From positions 1 to 64,000 of the forward strand of contig CBIHON010000002.1 of NCBI GenBank assembly GCA_966211965.1: a stretch of 64,000 nucleotides of DNA, given 5' to 3'. The notes beneath the pieces are model-generated. The model was not told the origin of the DNA. It did no database searches and saw nothing but the letters and a program-made list of their open reading frames with translations. This stretch comes from CBIHON01 sp966211965 (GTDB taxonomy: Bacteria; Pseudomonadota; Gammaproteobacteria; Burkholderiales; Burkholderiaceae_D). Numbering within the stretch: position 1 is the stretch's first letter; each line of letters begins with the position of its first letter. Position numbers and translations under genes: made by a program. Below are positions 1 to 7,774 of the stretch, in pieces.

Positions 1-1167
1 TACCAGATCACCAAGTGCTTCCGCGACGAAGACCTGCGCGCCGACCGCCAGCCTGAATTCACCCAGATCGATTGCGAAACTTCCTTCATGTCCGAGCAGG
101 AAATCCGCGACATGTTCGAAGGCATGATCCGCCTGGTGTTCAAAAATACGCTCAACATCGATCTGCCGAACCCTTTCCCCGTGATGGACTACGCCACTGC
201 GATGGGCCTGTACGGTTCCGACAAGCCGGACATGCGCGTCAAGCTCGCATTCACCGACCTGACCGCAGTGATGAAAGATGTCGAATTCAAGGTGTTTTCC
301 GGCGCGGCCAACATGGCGGGCGGCCGCGTGGTCGGCTTGCGCGTGCCGGGCGGCGGCGCGATGCCGCGCTCGGAGATCGACGCCTACACCCAGTTCGTCG
401 CAATCTATGGCGCCAAGGGGCTGGCCTATATCAAGGTCAATGAAAAAGCCAAGGGCCGCGACGGCTTGCAATCGCCGATCGTCAAGAATATCCACGACGC
501 CGCACTGGCGCAAATCATCGAGCAAACCGGCGCGCAGGACGGCGACCTGATTTTCTTCGGCGCCGACCGTGCCAAGATCGTCAACGACGCGATCGGCGCG
601 CTGCGCGTAAAGATCGGTCACAGCGATTTCGGCAAGAAGGCCGGCCTGTTCGAGGATGTCTGGAAACCATTGTGGGTGATCGACTTCCCGATGTTCGAAT
701 TCGACGAAGACGGTCAGCGCTGGGCGGCGACGCACCATCCGTTCACCGCGCCGAAGGACGGCCATGAAGACTTGATGGAATCCGATCCGGGCAAGTGCCT
801 CGCCAAGGCCTACGACATGGTGTTGAACGGCTGGGAACTGGGTGGCGGCTCGGTGCGGATCCATCGCGCCGATGTGCAAAGCAAGGTGTTCCGCGCCCTC
901 AAGATCAGCGCCGAAGATGCGCAGCTCAAGTTCGGCTTCCTGCTCGACGCGCTGCAATACGGCGCGCCGCCGCACGGCGGCCTGGCCTTTGGCCTGGATC
1001 GCATCGTCACCATGATGACGGGCGCCGAATCGATCCGCGACGTGATCGCTTTCCCGAAGACCCAGCGCGCGCAATGCCTGTTGACGCAGGCGCCGTCCGA
1101 AGTCGACGAGAAGCAGTTGCGCGAACTGCATATTCGTTTGCGCAAGGCCGAGCCGGCGGTTTCTTGA
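1..1167 (+). CDS. aspS: Aspartyl-tRNA synthetase, C-terminal part (5' end outside window)
   Basis: Class II synthetase that charges tRNA-Asp (or tRNA-Asp/Asn in non-discriminating bacterial enzymes) in the cytoplasm. The reading frame is open from base 1 and begins inside class II motif 2 (FRDEDLRADRQPEFTQ). It continues through the bacterial-type insertion domain, and motif 3 (GLAFGLDRI) lies near the C-terminus. About 388 codons are present of a usual ~600, so roughly the first third (anticodon-binding OB fold and motif 1) is missing only because the window starts here. The final residues ending EPAVS look like a normal C-terminus. A short palindrome 38 bases after the stop could terminate transcription. 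The identification is secure. Confidence 0.97.
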   Translation, partial: YQITKCFRDEDLRADRQPEFTQIDCETSFMSEQEIRDMFEGMIRLVFKNTLNIDLPNPFPVMDYATAMGLYGSDKPDMRVKLAFTDLTAVMKDVEFKVFSGAANMAGGRVVGLRVPGGGAMPRSEIDAYTQFVAIYGAKGLAYIKVNEKAKGRDGLQSPIVKNIHDAALAQIIEQTGAQDGDLIFFGADRAKIVNDAIGALRVKIGHSDFGKKAGLFEDVWKPLWVIDFPMFEFDEDGQRWAATHHPFTAPKDGHEDLMESDPGKCLAKAYDMVLNGWELGGGSVRIHRADVQSKVFRALKISAEDAQLKFGFLLDALQYGAPPHGGLAFGLDRIVTMMTGAESIRDVIAFPKTQRAQCLLTQAPSEVDEKQLRELHIRLRKAEPAVS

Positions 1168-1204
1168 CGCGATGATGCTCCGGTAAAGCTATCGGATTAA
1201 AAAT

Positions 1205-1246
1205 AGGATGGGTGGGGCGGCCGAGGTGGCTCCACCCACCCCTACG
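1205..1246. repeat. Short palindromic element, possible aspS terminator
   Basis: Imperfect inverted repeat: TAGGATGGGTGGGGC on the left, a short loop, and GCTCCACCCACCCCTA on the right. The same arm sequence (TAGGATGGGTGGAGCG) forms the outer arms of the larger palindrome at 53294-53380, so the two belong to one dispersed family. There is no T-run after the stem, so intrinsic termination is uncertain. Confidence 0.6.
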
Positions 1247-1318
1247 CATTCAAGAATGATTCAGCAGGCCGATGCCGAGGAATTGCCATCGGCAAACCGC
1301 CTGTTTTGGAGAAGTCCC

Positions 1319-2140
1319 ATGCAACATCAATTGCATCGTCATGGCCCGGCATTAAGCGCGATACTCTGTGCCGTTCTTGCGCTCAGTGCCTGCGGTGACC
1401 GCGAAAATAAAACCGAACTCGGCCAGGGTGGGTCTGTCGTCACCGGTTCGGCAGGTCCGGCCGGTGCGGCCAAGCAAGCCAAGGAACTGGAGAAATGCGA
1501 CGCCCCGATCGCCACGCTGGCCCTGGTTGAAAATCCCGGCGGCTATGCGGTGCAAGGAAGCTACAATCTGCCCACGTCGCCGGTGCCGCTGATCCGCCTG
1601 TTGGCACAGCAAAGCGGATGTTTCCGGGTGGTGGATCGCGCCGCCGGCCTCAAGGCAACGATCCAGGAGCAAAGCCTGAAGGATCAGGGCATTATTCGCA
1701 GCACCTCGACCGTTGCCAAAGGCAAAGGTTACGAGGCGCAATATACGTTGACGCCGAGCCTGACTTTTTCCGAACAAAATGCCGGCGGCGCTTTCTCCGG
1801 CTTGCTCGGCATGATCCCGGTGTTGCGCAACTTTGTCGGCTACGCGGACAAAATCAAATTCAAGGAAGCACAGGTTGCCTTGCTGTTGACCGACAACGAG
1901 ACGACCGAACAACTTGCTGCCGCCACCGGTTCCGCCAAAACCACCGACCTGGGGTTGGGCGGCTTGACCTTCAGCAAGGCGGGCGGTGCGGCAGGAGCCG
2001 GCTGGAGCACTACCAACGAAGGCAAGGTGATTGCGGCGGCTTTCCTCGACGCGCATAACAATCTGGTCATCCAGGCGCGACAATTGCAGAGCAAGGATTT
2101 GCCGCCGCCGGTAGCAACCAAAAAAGCCGCTGCGAAATGA
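1319..2140 (+). CDS. Outer-membrane-type lipoprotein, CsgG-like
   Basis: Predicted lipoprotein of 273 residues. It has a hydrophobic signal peptide with lipobox LSAC at about residues 22-25, so Cys25 would be acylated. The ATG at 1319 is chosen because it places the signal peptide at the N-terminus; the frame stays open further upstream without a signal. The mature part (PVPLIRLLAQQSGCFRVVDR, then Gly-rich segments and a stretch ending IQARQLQ) resembles the CsgG/HfaB family of curli-type secretion lipoproteins. That assignment is by overall pattern only. No curli subunit genes are nearby, so a role in curli export cannot be claimed. It lies between aspS and nudB on the same strand. Confidence 0.8.
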   Translation: MQHQLHRHGPALSAILCAVLALSACGDRENKTELGQGGSVVTGSAGPAGAAKQAKELEKCDAPIATLALVENPGGYAVQGSYNLPTSPVPLIRLLAQQSGCFRVVDRAAGLKATIQEQSLKDQGIIRSTSTVAKGKGYEAQYTLTPSLTFSEQNAGGAFSGLLGMIPVLRNFVGYADKIKFKEAQVALLLTDNETTEQLAAATGSAKTTDLGLGGLTFSKAGGAAGAGWSTTNEGKVIAAAFLDAHNNLVIQARQLQSKDLPPPVATKKAAAK

Positions 2141-2166
2141 CTTCCTGAGCACTGTCATCCAGCGCC

Positions 2167-2628
2167 ATGCCTGAATTTAAAATTCCCGAATCGGTATTGG
2201 TCGTGATCCACACGGCCGAGCTTGAGGTGCTGCTGATCGAGCGCGCCGACAAGCCCGGTTACTGGCAGTCGGTAACCGGGTCGAAAGACGCGCCGGATGA
2301 AGCGCTGATCGAAACCGCAATCCGCGAGGTGGCCGAGGAAACGGGCATTGTCGTGGGTAGCGTGCAGGTGCCTCTTGCCAACCTGCGCGACTGGCGTCTC
2401 TCCAACATCTATGAAATCTACCCGGTCTGGCGCCATCGCTACGCGCCCGGCGTCACGCAAAACACCGAACATGTATTCGGCTTGCTGGTGCCGCGCGATA
2501 TCCCGGTGACCCTGGCGCCGCGCGAGCATACCGATTACCTGTGGCTGCCGTATCGCGAGGCGGCGGACAAATGCTTTTCACCCTCGAATGCGGAAGCGGT
2601 TTTGCAATTGCCAAGGCATATTGCTTAA
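2167..2628 (+). CDS. nudB: Dihydroneopterin triphosphate diphosphatase (Nudix)
   Basis: Small cytoplasmic Nudix hydrolase of 153 residues. It removes pyrophosphate from dihydroneopterin triphosphate in folate synthesis. The Nudix box is visible at about residues 38-60, with the core REVAEETGI supplying the metal-binding glutamates. Length and the N-terminal ESVLVVIH pattern fit NudB, and the position downstream of aspS matches the usual aspS-nudB neighbourhood of proteobacteria. The ATG at 2167 follows the upstream lipoprotein stop by 26 bases. Other Nudix substrates cannot be excluded from sequence alone, but the context makes NudB the best call. Confidence 0.9.
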   Translation: MPEFKIPESVLVVIHTAELEVLLIERADKPGYWQSVTGSKDAPDEALIETAIREVAEETGIVVGSVQVPLANLRDWRLSNIYEIYPVWRHRYAPGVTQNTEHVFGLLVPRDIPVTLAPREHTDYLWLPYREAADKCFSPSNAEAVLQLPRHIA

Positions 2629-2697
2629 CCTCGTCTCAAATAATTCCGGCACGATCTTTCCTCGAAATTATGCTGTATCCAAGGTAAGATCAAACCC

Positions 2698-3492
2698 ATG
2701 AAACTCCGCATCGCGACCTATAACATCCACAAGGGCGTGTCCTCGTTCGGCAGCATTCCGCGCATTCATGCGTTGAAAGAAGCCTTGACTTCGATGGGGG
2801 CCGACGTGATGTTCCTGCAAGAGGTGCAGGGCCGGCACGATTTGCTGGCGTTGCGGCATGCGGGGCATTGGCCGGAGCAGCCGCAGCATGCTTTCCTGGC
2901 GGGCGACTCGCATCACGCGGCCTATGGCATGAATGCGGTGTACGACCATGGCCACCACGGCAATGCGCTGCTGAGCTGTTTTCCGATCGCTTCTTCGCGC
3001 AACCAGGATATTTCCGATCATGCCTTCGAGCAGCGTGGCATCTTGCATTGCGTGCTGCAGACACCATGCGGCGAGGTGCACTGCTACGTGGTCCATCTCG
3101 GCTTGTTCGCCGCCGGGCGAGGACGCCAGAACCAGGCCTTGATCGATGCCGTCACCAAGTCTGCGCCGTCCGGCGCGCCGGTAATCATCGCCGGGGATTT
3201 CAATGATTGGGGCGATAATTTAAGCGGCGTGCTGCGCAACCGGCTGGGCGTGACCGAAGTGTTTGACGAAAATAATTCCGTCAAGGGTTTCGGCGCACTG
3301 CTGTGCGGGTTGACCGGCCGTGCTCCCAAGATCAAGCCGGCACGGACGTTTCCGGCGGCATTGCCCTGGCTGCGCCTGGACCGGATCTATGTCCGCGGTT
3401 TCAAGGTCGAATCGGCGCAGGTATTGCAAGGTGCGGAATGGGCCAAGCTGTCGGACCATGCGCCTATCATCGCGACACTGCGTTTAAAGTAG
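2698..3492 (+). CDS. Endonuclease/exonuclease/phosphatase family protein
   Basis: Protein of 264 residues with the DNase I-like metal-dependent phosphodiesterase fold. Key motifs are in order: TYNIHKG at the N-terminus, FLQEVQ with the metal-binding Glu at about residue 41, GDFNDW at about 165, and SDHAPI with the catalytic His near the C-terminus. Members cleave nucleic acids, inositol phosphates or phospholipids; the substrate here is unknown. It is followed by a cardiolipin synthase, a pairing seen in related proteobacteria, which hints at a phospholipid-related role. No signal peptide was seen, so it is probably cytoplasmic. Confidence 0.9.
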   Translation: MKLRIATYNIHKGVSSFGSIPRIHALKEALTSMGADVMFLQEVQGRHDLLALRHAGHWPEQPQHAFLAGDSHHAAYGMNAVYDHGHHGNALLSCFPIASSRNQDISDHAFEQRGILHCVLQTPCGEVHCYVVHLGLFAAGRGRQNQALIDAVTKSAPSGAPVIIAGDFNDWGDNLSGVLRNRLGVTEVFDENNSVKGFGALLCGLTGRAPKIKPARTFPAALPWLRLDRIYVRGFKVESAQVLQGAEWAKLSDHAPIIATLRLK

Positions 3493-3520
3493 TCTCGCCG
3501 CGCCATGTAGAATAAGATAA

Positions 3521-3675
3521 GAGGCTATCCCGGCAGGACTCGATACTGCCTTGCGCGTGATAAAGGGGGCGGACCGCCTTGTCGTGGTTGCATGACCAGC
3601 CATGCAGCCTCCTCGTTTTGCCCGCCCGCCTTGCTCGCGCCCAATCCGGCGCCGTTTCCCGATGGGATAGGCTCC
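3521..3675. repeat. Dispersed inverted-repeat element, copy A
   Basis: About 155 bases bounded by GAGGCTATCCC (3521) and GGGATAGGCTC (ending 3674), an inverted pair. Inside are a short palindrome around GCATGACCAGCCATGC and the string TTGCTCGCGCC. The same termini and core recur at 19411-19635 and 63342-63500. The right end overlaps the region just before the cardiolipin synthase start, so it probably contributes to that gene's leader. Confidence 0.7.
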
Positions 3676-3715
3676 AAAAGTGGCAATCAATTTTTCCTTG
3701 AGGTGCTTTCCTCAC

Positions 3716-4879
3716 ATGCGACCGGTAGTTTTTACCGCCCACAATACGGTTACGTTGCTTCATTGCGGGGCGGAATTCTTTCCCGCGCTGATCCAGGCCA
3801 TCGATGCCGCGGCAGTGGAAATCTATCTGGAAACCTATATCTTCGCCGCCGATGAAACCGGCGATGAGGTGAAGGCGGCATTGATCCACGCTGCGCGGCG
3901 CGGCGTGGTGGTGAACGTGATGACCGACTGGCTCGGCACCGGCGAGGCGCAATCCACGCTGCTGAGCCAGGAATTTGGCGCCGCACGGGTAAACCACCGA
4001 ATTTTCAATCCCTGGTTTCGCCGCGGCGTCGCACGTACCCATCGCAAGCTGTGCGTGGTCGACCGCAAGCTGGTTTTTCTAGGCGGGCTCAACATCAATA
4101 ACGACTTCAGGTCGGACGATGATTTCAGCGTGATACTGCCGGCGCCGCGCTGGGATTTTGCGGTCAGTATCACCGGCCCGCTGGTGGCCGAGATTCACCG
4201 GGAAGCCGAGGCGCAATGGCTGCGGCAGGGGCCGCTGAAGCTGCGTTCGCGCTGGGAATTGTTTCGTGAACGGCGCGCCAGCCGGCGCGTCAGCGAAGAA
4301 GGCGCTGCGCTGGCTGCTTTCGTGGTGCGCGACAATCTGCGCAATCGCCGCACCATCCAGCGTGCGTATCTGCATGCGCTGGGGCATGCGCGCAAGAGTG
4401 CGCTGCTGGCCAATCCGTATTTTGCGCCGGGACGCAAAATGCGGCGGGCGTTGGAAGCCGCCGCGGCACGCGGGGTTGCGGTGACGCTCTTGCTCGGGGT
4501 CGGCCAGTTCCGGCTGCAGGATGCGGTGGCGCGCTCCTTCTATCCGAAGTTGCTCAAGAGCGGCGTCCATATCGTCGAGTACCGCAAGACGCAATTGCAC
4601 GGCAAGGTGGCGGTGGTGGATGACGACTGGGCGACGGTCGGGTCGAGCAATTACGACGGCTTCAGCCTGTTCGTGAACCAGGAAGCGAATATCGTCGTGA
4701 AAGACGCGGCCTTCACCAGCGCGTTGCGCACCCATATCGAAAACGGCGTGCTCGACGGCGTCGCGATCCGATTGGAAGACTTCGCCCATATCCGGTGGTA
4801 CAAGCGCATGTGGTATGGCGTCGCGTTTTGGATGTACCAAGCCATGATTCGCGTGGTGACCTGGGAAGATTATTCTTGA
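3716..4879 (+). CDS. clsB: Cardiolipin synthase B-type phospholipase D family protein
   Basis: Phospholipase D superfamily enzyme of about 387 residues that makes cardiolipin or related phospholipids at the inner membrane. Both HKD motifs are intact: HRKLCVVDRKLVFLGG at about residues 109-124 and HGKVAVVDDDWATVGSSN at about 296-313. The absence of N-terminal membrane helices and the length fit ClsB rather than ClsA. I prefer the ATG at 3716 (MRPVVF), preceded by a GAGGTG-like ribosome site. A GTG at 3680 in frame would add 12 residues. The gene follows the phosphatase-fold gene and repeat copy A. Confidence 0.92.
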   Translation: MRPVVFTAHNTVTLLHCGAEFFPALIQAIDAAAVEIYLETYIFAADETGDEVKAALIHAARRGVVVNVMTDWLGTGEAQSTLLSQEFGAARVNHRIFNPWFRRGVARTHRKLCVVDRKLVFLGGLNINNDFRSDDDFSVILPAPRWDFAVSITGPLVAEIHREAEAQWLRQGPLKLRSRWELFRERRASRRVSEEGAALAAFVVRDNLRNRRTIQRAYLHALGHARKSALLANPYFAPGRKMRRALEAAAARGVAVTLLLGVGQFRLQDAVARSFYPKLLKSGVHIVEYRKTQLHGKVAVVDDDWATVGSSNYDGFSLFVNQEANIVVKDAAFTSALRTHIENGVLDGVAIRLEDFAHIRWYKRMWYGVAFWMYQAMIRVVTWEDYS

Positions 4880-4922
4880 GGCCTTTGATAGCCTGAACAG
4901 GTTCGGAGATGGAATGCCCCAA

Positions 4923-6419
4923 TCATCTTGCCGCCGCCCACAACGCCGCCAACTCTTTCACGCCCGCCTGGATCGCCCCCGGCGCCAGCGCGCTGTATCC
5001 CATCACAAACCCCTGCTGCTTCGCCTCGCCAAGGTAGAGCCGCGACAGCAGCGGCAGGTCGATTCCTGCCGCGCCGGCGCGTTGCGCAATAAGTCTATCC
5101 GACAGGCCCTGGTCGGTCAGCAGGCAGGCGGTTTGCAGGCCGCCCTTGCTCTCTTGCGGCAACAGATGCGGATGCAAATGGCGCTGTATTTCTTCCATGA
5201 AGATATCGCGCCGCGCCCGATACAGGTCGCGCATGCGCCGCACGTGGACCATGAAATGCCCATCCTGCATGAAGTCGGCCAGCACCGCTTGCAGCAGCGG
5301 CGCAGTGTGGCCGTCGATATGGCTGCGTGCGGTCACGAAGGGTGCGACCAGCGGCTTCGGCACCACCAGGTAGGCGATGCGCAAGCCGGGAAACATGACC
5401 TTGGAAAAGGTGCCGATGTAGAGTACGCGGTCTTGCTGCGCCAAGCCGTGGATCGCCGCGATCGGCCGCGCATCGTAGTGAAATTCGCTGTCGTAATCGT
5501 CTTCCACGATCCAGCCGTTTTCGCGCCGTGCCCACTCGAGCAATTGCAGGCGCCGCGCCAAACTGAGGGTGACGCCGAGCGGATATTGGTGCGACGGCGT
5601 GACATACACCAGCTTGGCGCGTGCCGCACCGTTCCTGGCCTGCTCGACGTTGAGGCCGTCGGCGTCGATCGGAATAGGCGCCAGTTTCGCACCGGCCGCC
5701 GAGAACGCAGTTTGGGCGCCGCGGTAGCCCGGTTCCTCCATCCAGACGCTCTCGCCCTGATCGAGAAGCATCATTGCGATCAGGACCAGTGCCTGCTGCG
5801 AACTGGTCAGCACGATGACTTGCCCGGCATCGCAATTGACGCCGCGCGACAGCGACAGATATTGCGCGATCGCTTCGCGCAATTGCGGCAGTCCTTGCTG
5901 GTCGCCGTAGATCATCCACTGCTTGGGATCGGTGCGTGCATGACGCGTCAGCAAGCGCTGCCAGACTGCCAGAGGAAACGAGTCGAGGTCCGGCATGCCG
6001 GCGGAAAAAGCGCGCACTTCGCGCGGATCGATGCAGCCGCCGAGTGCCGAAATTTGTTCGCCGCGCGCCGACAGGGACGGCAGGACGGAATGGGCTGTTT
6101 CAATCGTGATTTGCCCTTTGCGGCGCGGGGCCGGTGTCGCCAGGTCGGCACTGACGTAGCTGCCGTCGCCGATATTGCGGGTCAAATAGCCTTCGGCTTC
6201 CAGTTGCGCATATGCCGCTTCGGCGGTGCTGCGCGAGATTGCCAGGTCGCCGGCCAAGGCGCGCGTCGACGGCAGACGGTCGCCCACACGCAAGGTGGTG
6301 TCGAGGATCGCCATGCGGATCGCGCGGTAGACCCGCGTCGAGAGCGCGACCGGCGTGCCGTCGCTCGCTTCCAGCAGAGTGAGCAGGGCGCCAGCCAGGG
6401 GGCGGGAAGAGGCGTTCAT
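4923..6419 (-). CDS. MocR-type transcription regulator (GntR HTH + aminotransferase-like domain)
   Basis: PLP-dependent regulator of about 498 residues. The N-terminal winged helix (about 15-85: VGDRLPSTRALAGDLAISR) is followed by a fold-type I aminotransferase-like domain with the PLP lysine in GTFSKVMFPGL. Such proteins (PdxR, GabR, TauR) sense vitamin B6 or amino compounds bound to PLP and usually regulate a divergent gene. Here the divergent gene is a rhodanese. The ATG at 6419 is taken as the start; a TTG at 6461 would add 14 residues but would put the operator-like repeats inside the gene. No strong ribosome site is seen for either. The true effector is unknown. Confidence 0.92.
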   Translation of the reverse strand: MNASSRPLAGALLTLLEASDGTPVALSTRVYRAIRMAILDTTLRVGDRLPSTRALAGDLAISRSTAEAAYAQLEAEGYLTRNIGDGSYVSADLATPAPRRKGQITIETAHSVLPSLSARGEQISALGGCIDPREVRAFSAGMPDLDSFPLAVWQRLLTRHARTDPKQWMIYGDQQGLPQLREAIAQYLSLSRGVNCDAGQVIVLTSSQQALVLIAMMLLDQGESVWMEEPGYRGAQTAFSAAGAKLAPIPIDADGLNVEQARNGAARAKLVYVTPSHQYPLGVTLSLARRLQLLEWARRENGWIVEDDYDSEFHYDARPIAAIHGLAQQDRVLYIGTFSKVMFPGLRIAYLVVPKPLVAPFVTARSHIDGHTAPLLQAVLADFMQDGHFMVHVRRMRDLYRARRDIFMEEIQRHLHPHLLPQESKGGLQTACLLTDQGLSDRLIAQRAGAAGIDLPLLSRLYLGEAKQQGFVMGYSALAPGAIQAGVKELAALWAAAR

Positions 6420-6468
6420 AAATGGTCTGCTATTGGTATCGTAAATGGTATTTTTGGACAAACCATTT
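6420..6468. promoter_or_regulatory. Putative MocR operator repeats
   Basis: Immediately upstream of the MocR ATG are AAATGGT at 6420 and 6443, the inverse ACCATTT at 6462, and TGGTAT at 6434 and 6446. TGGTAT is the complement of ATACCA, the half-site reported for the MocR protein GabR. Repeated half-sites between a MocR gene and its divergent neighbour are typical for the family. Function is inferred, not shown. Confidence 0.5.
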
Positions 6469-6526
6469 CAGGATATCATTCTTTCCATCGATTGATTGAA
6501 CCTAAACCCCAAACGGAGGAAATAAC

Positions 6527-6922
6527 ATGAAAGACCAGATCCAGCACTACACCGACAAGCTCGCCTACGAAATCGATTCCTGGGACTTGAGCGTCGCCTT
6601 GAAAGCCAACGACAACGTGATCGTGATCGATGCTCGTTCGCCCGAAGCCTATGCGATCGAGCACATCCCCGGCGCGCTGAATATCCCGCACCGGACCATG
6701 AGCGAGGAAACCACGATGCACGTGGTGCGCAATGCGCTGGTCGTCACCTACTGCGACGGCATCGGCTGCAATGCCTCGACCAAGGGCGCGCTGAACATGA
6801 CCAAGCTCGGCTTCAAGGTGAAGGAGTTGATGGGCGGCCTGGACTGGTGGAAGCGCGACGGCTATGCGACCGCCGGCACCCAGGGCACGCAAGGCAACAG
6901 CGAAATCGTCTGCGGTTGCTGA
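6527..6922 (+). CDS. Rhodanese-like domain protein
   Basis: Single-domain rhodanese of 131 residues, probably cytoplasmic, which could carry sulfur as a persulfide. The active-site loop begins with Cys76 in YCDGIGCN, a six-residue loop of the sulfurtransferase type. The upstream motif VIVIDARSPEAY is typical of the family. A strong ribosome site (GGAGGAAA) precedes the ATG. The gene is divergent from the MocR regulator, which probably controls it, and is followed after 3 bases by a GNAT acetyltransferase, so the two are likely co-transcribed. The sulfur acceptor is unknown. Confidence 0.9.
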   Translation: MKDQIQHYTDKLAYEIDSWDLSVALKANDNVIVIDARSPEAYAIEHIPGALNIPHRTMSEETTMHVVRNALVVTYCDGIGCNASTKGALNMTKLGFKVKELMGGLDWWKRDGYATAGTQGTQGNSEIVCGC

Positions 6923-6925
6923 GCC

Positions 6926-7438
6926 ATGCATCGGCCCGTCATCCGGCGCGCAGCTCCGCCAGACCTGCCTGCCATTGCAGCGCTATGCGTCGAACATGCG
7001 GCCTACGAAGGCGTGCACTATGACCGGCATCCTGATCCGGCAGCCTTGCAGGCTGCCATGTTCGGCGAGGATGCGCCGCTGGTGTGCTGGGTGGCTGAGC
7101 TGGACAGCGCGGTGGTGGCCTATGCCACCGCCACGCGTGAATTCTCTACGTGGGAAGCGCGCTATTACCTGCATATGGATTGCCTCTACCTGCGGCCGCA
7201 AGCGCGCGGCAACGGTTTGGGCGAAGCATTGGTCGGCGCCCTGGCTGCGGATGCGGCGCGTTTGGGATGCCGCGACATGCAGTGGCAAACCCCGGTTTCG
7301 AACGTGCGCGCCGCCGCGTTTTACCGCCGCATCGGCGGCCAGTCGAAAGACAAGCTGCGTTTCTACTTGAGCCAAGCTGCCGTGCAGCGGCTGGCGCATT
7401 CCTTTACTTCGCAAGCAGCGGCTCCCGTTGCTGCCTGA
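6926..7438 (+). CDS. GNAT family N-acetyltransferase
   Basis: Protein of 170 residues with the GNAT acetyl-CoA binding motif A around LRPQARGNGLGEALV (about residues 91-105) and the C-terminal AAAFYRRIGG strand-turn. It probably acetylates an amine of a small molecule or protein. The start lies 3 bases after the rhodanese stop, so the pair is translationally close and likely under the same MocR control. The substrate is unknown. The Ala/Val-rich C-terminus looks complete. Confidence 0.88.
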   Translation: MHRPVIRRAAPPDLPAIAALCVEHAAYEGVHYDRHPDPAALQAAMFGEDAPLVCWVAELDSAVVAYATATREFSTWEARYYLHMDCLYLRPQARGNGLGEALVGALAADAARLGCRDMQWQTPVSNVRAAAFYRRIGGQSKDKLRFYLSQAAVQRLAHSFTSQAAAPVAA

Positions 7439-7774
7439 TCTGCAGCGTTCGATCTCCTGATCTCTTCGTTTGCACGTGCCGTCCGGATCTTTCGCCGGGC
7501 GGCGCGTTTCTGTTTTCCTCCTGCAAGTTTGAGCATCCGCCTCGATTTTCCAAAAAATCGCTTGACACTCTGTATTGCAGAGTAAGATACTCTGTAATAC
7601 AGAGTTATTGGTGTGGCAAACCTTAAGCACGCCTTGACTTATGTGAAACAGTGCCGAAAGTCATGCTCCGGCACCCTACCTTTAGGCACATGTGCGGCGC
7701 CGCCTTTGTCGGCAGAATGCGATGAATGGCGCTCTGTAACGATTTGATTTTATTTCCGTGATGACGACTTACCT
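7439..7774. other. Intergenic region with regulated promoter
   Basis: 336 bases without a convincing gene. The notable content is the promoter and double palindrome at 7562-7605. The remaining ~170 bases between that promoter and the peptidase start hold no clear ORF with a ribosome site, so a long untranslated leader is likely if that promoter serves the peptidase gene. Confidence 0.6.
7562..7605 (+). promoter_or_regulatory. Promoter with two tandem palindromic operators
   Basis: TTGACA at 7562 is followed after 15 bases by TAAGAT at 7583. Two nearly identical 17-base palindromes overlie it: ACTCTGTATTGCAGAGT (7567-7583, one mismatch) and ACTCTGTAATACAGAGT (7589-7605, perfect). Their centres are 22 bases apart, about two helical turns. 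This is the layout of a tightly repressed promoter reading rightward, presumably toward the S9 peptidase at 7775. The matching repressor is not identified in the window. Confidence 0.75.

Noticed and set aside
4914..6530. 538-codon open frame on the plus strand
   Set aside because: It is fully antisense to the MocR regulator, whose HTH and PLP motifs are clear; its residue composition (Arg/Gln/His-rich) is typical of a shadow frame in high-GC DNA.
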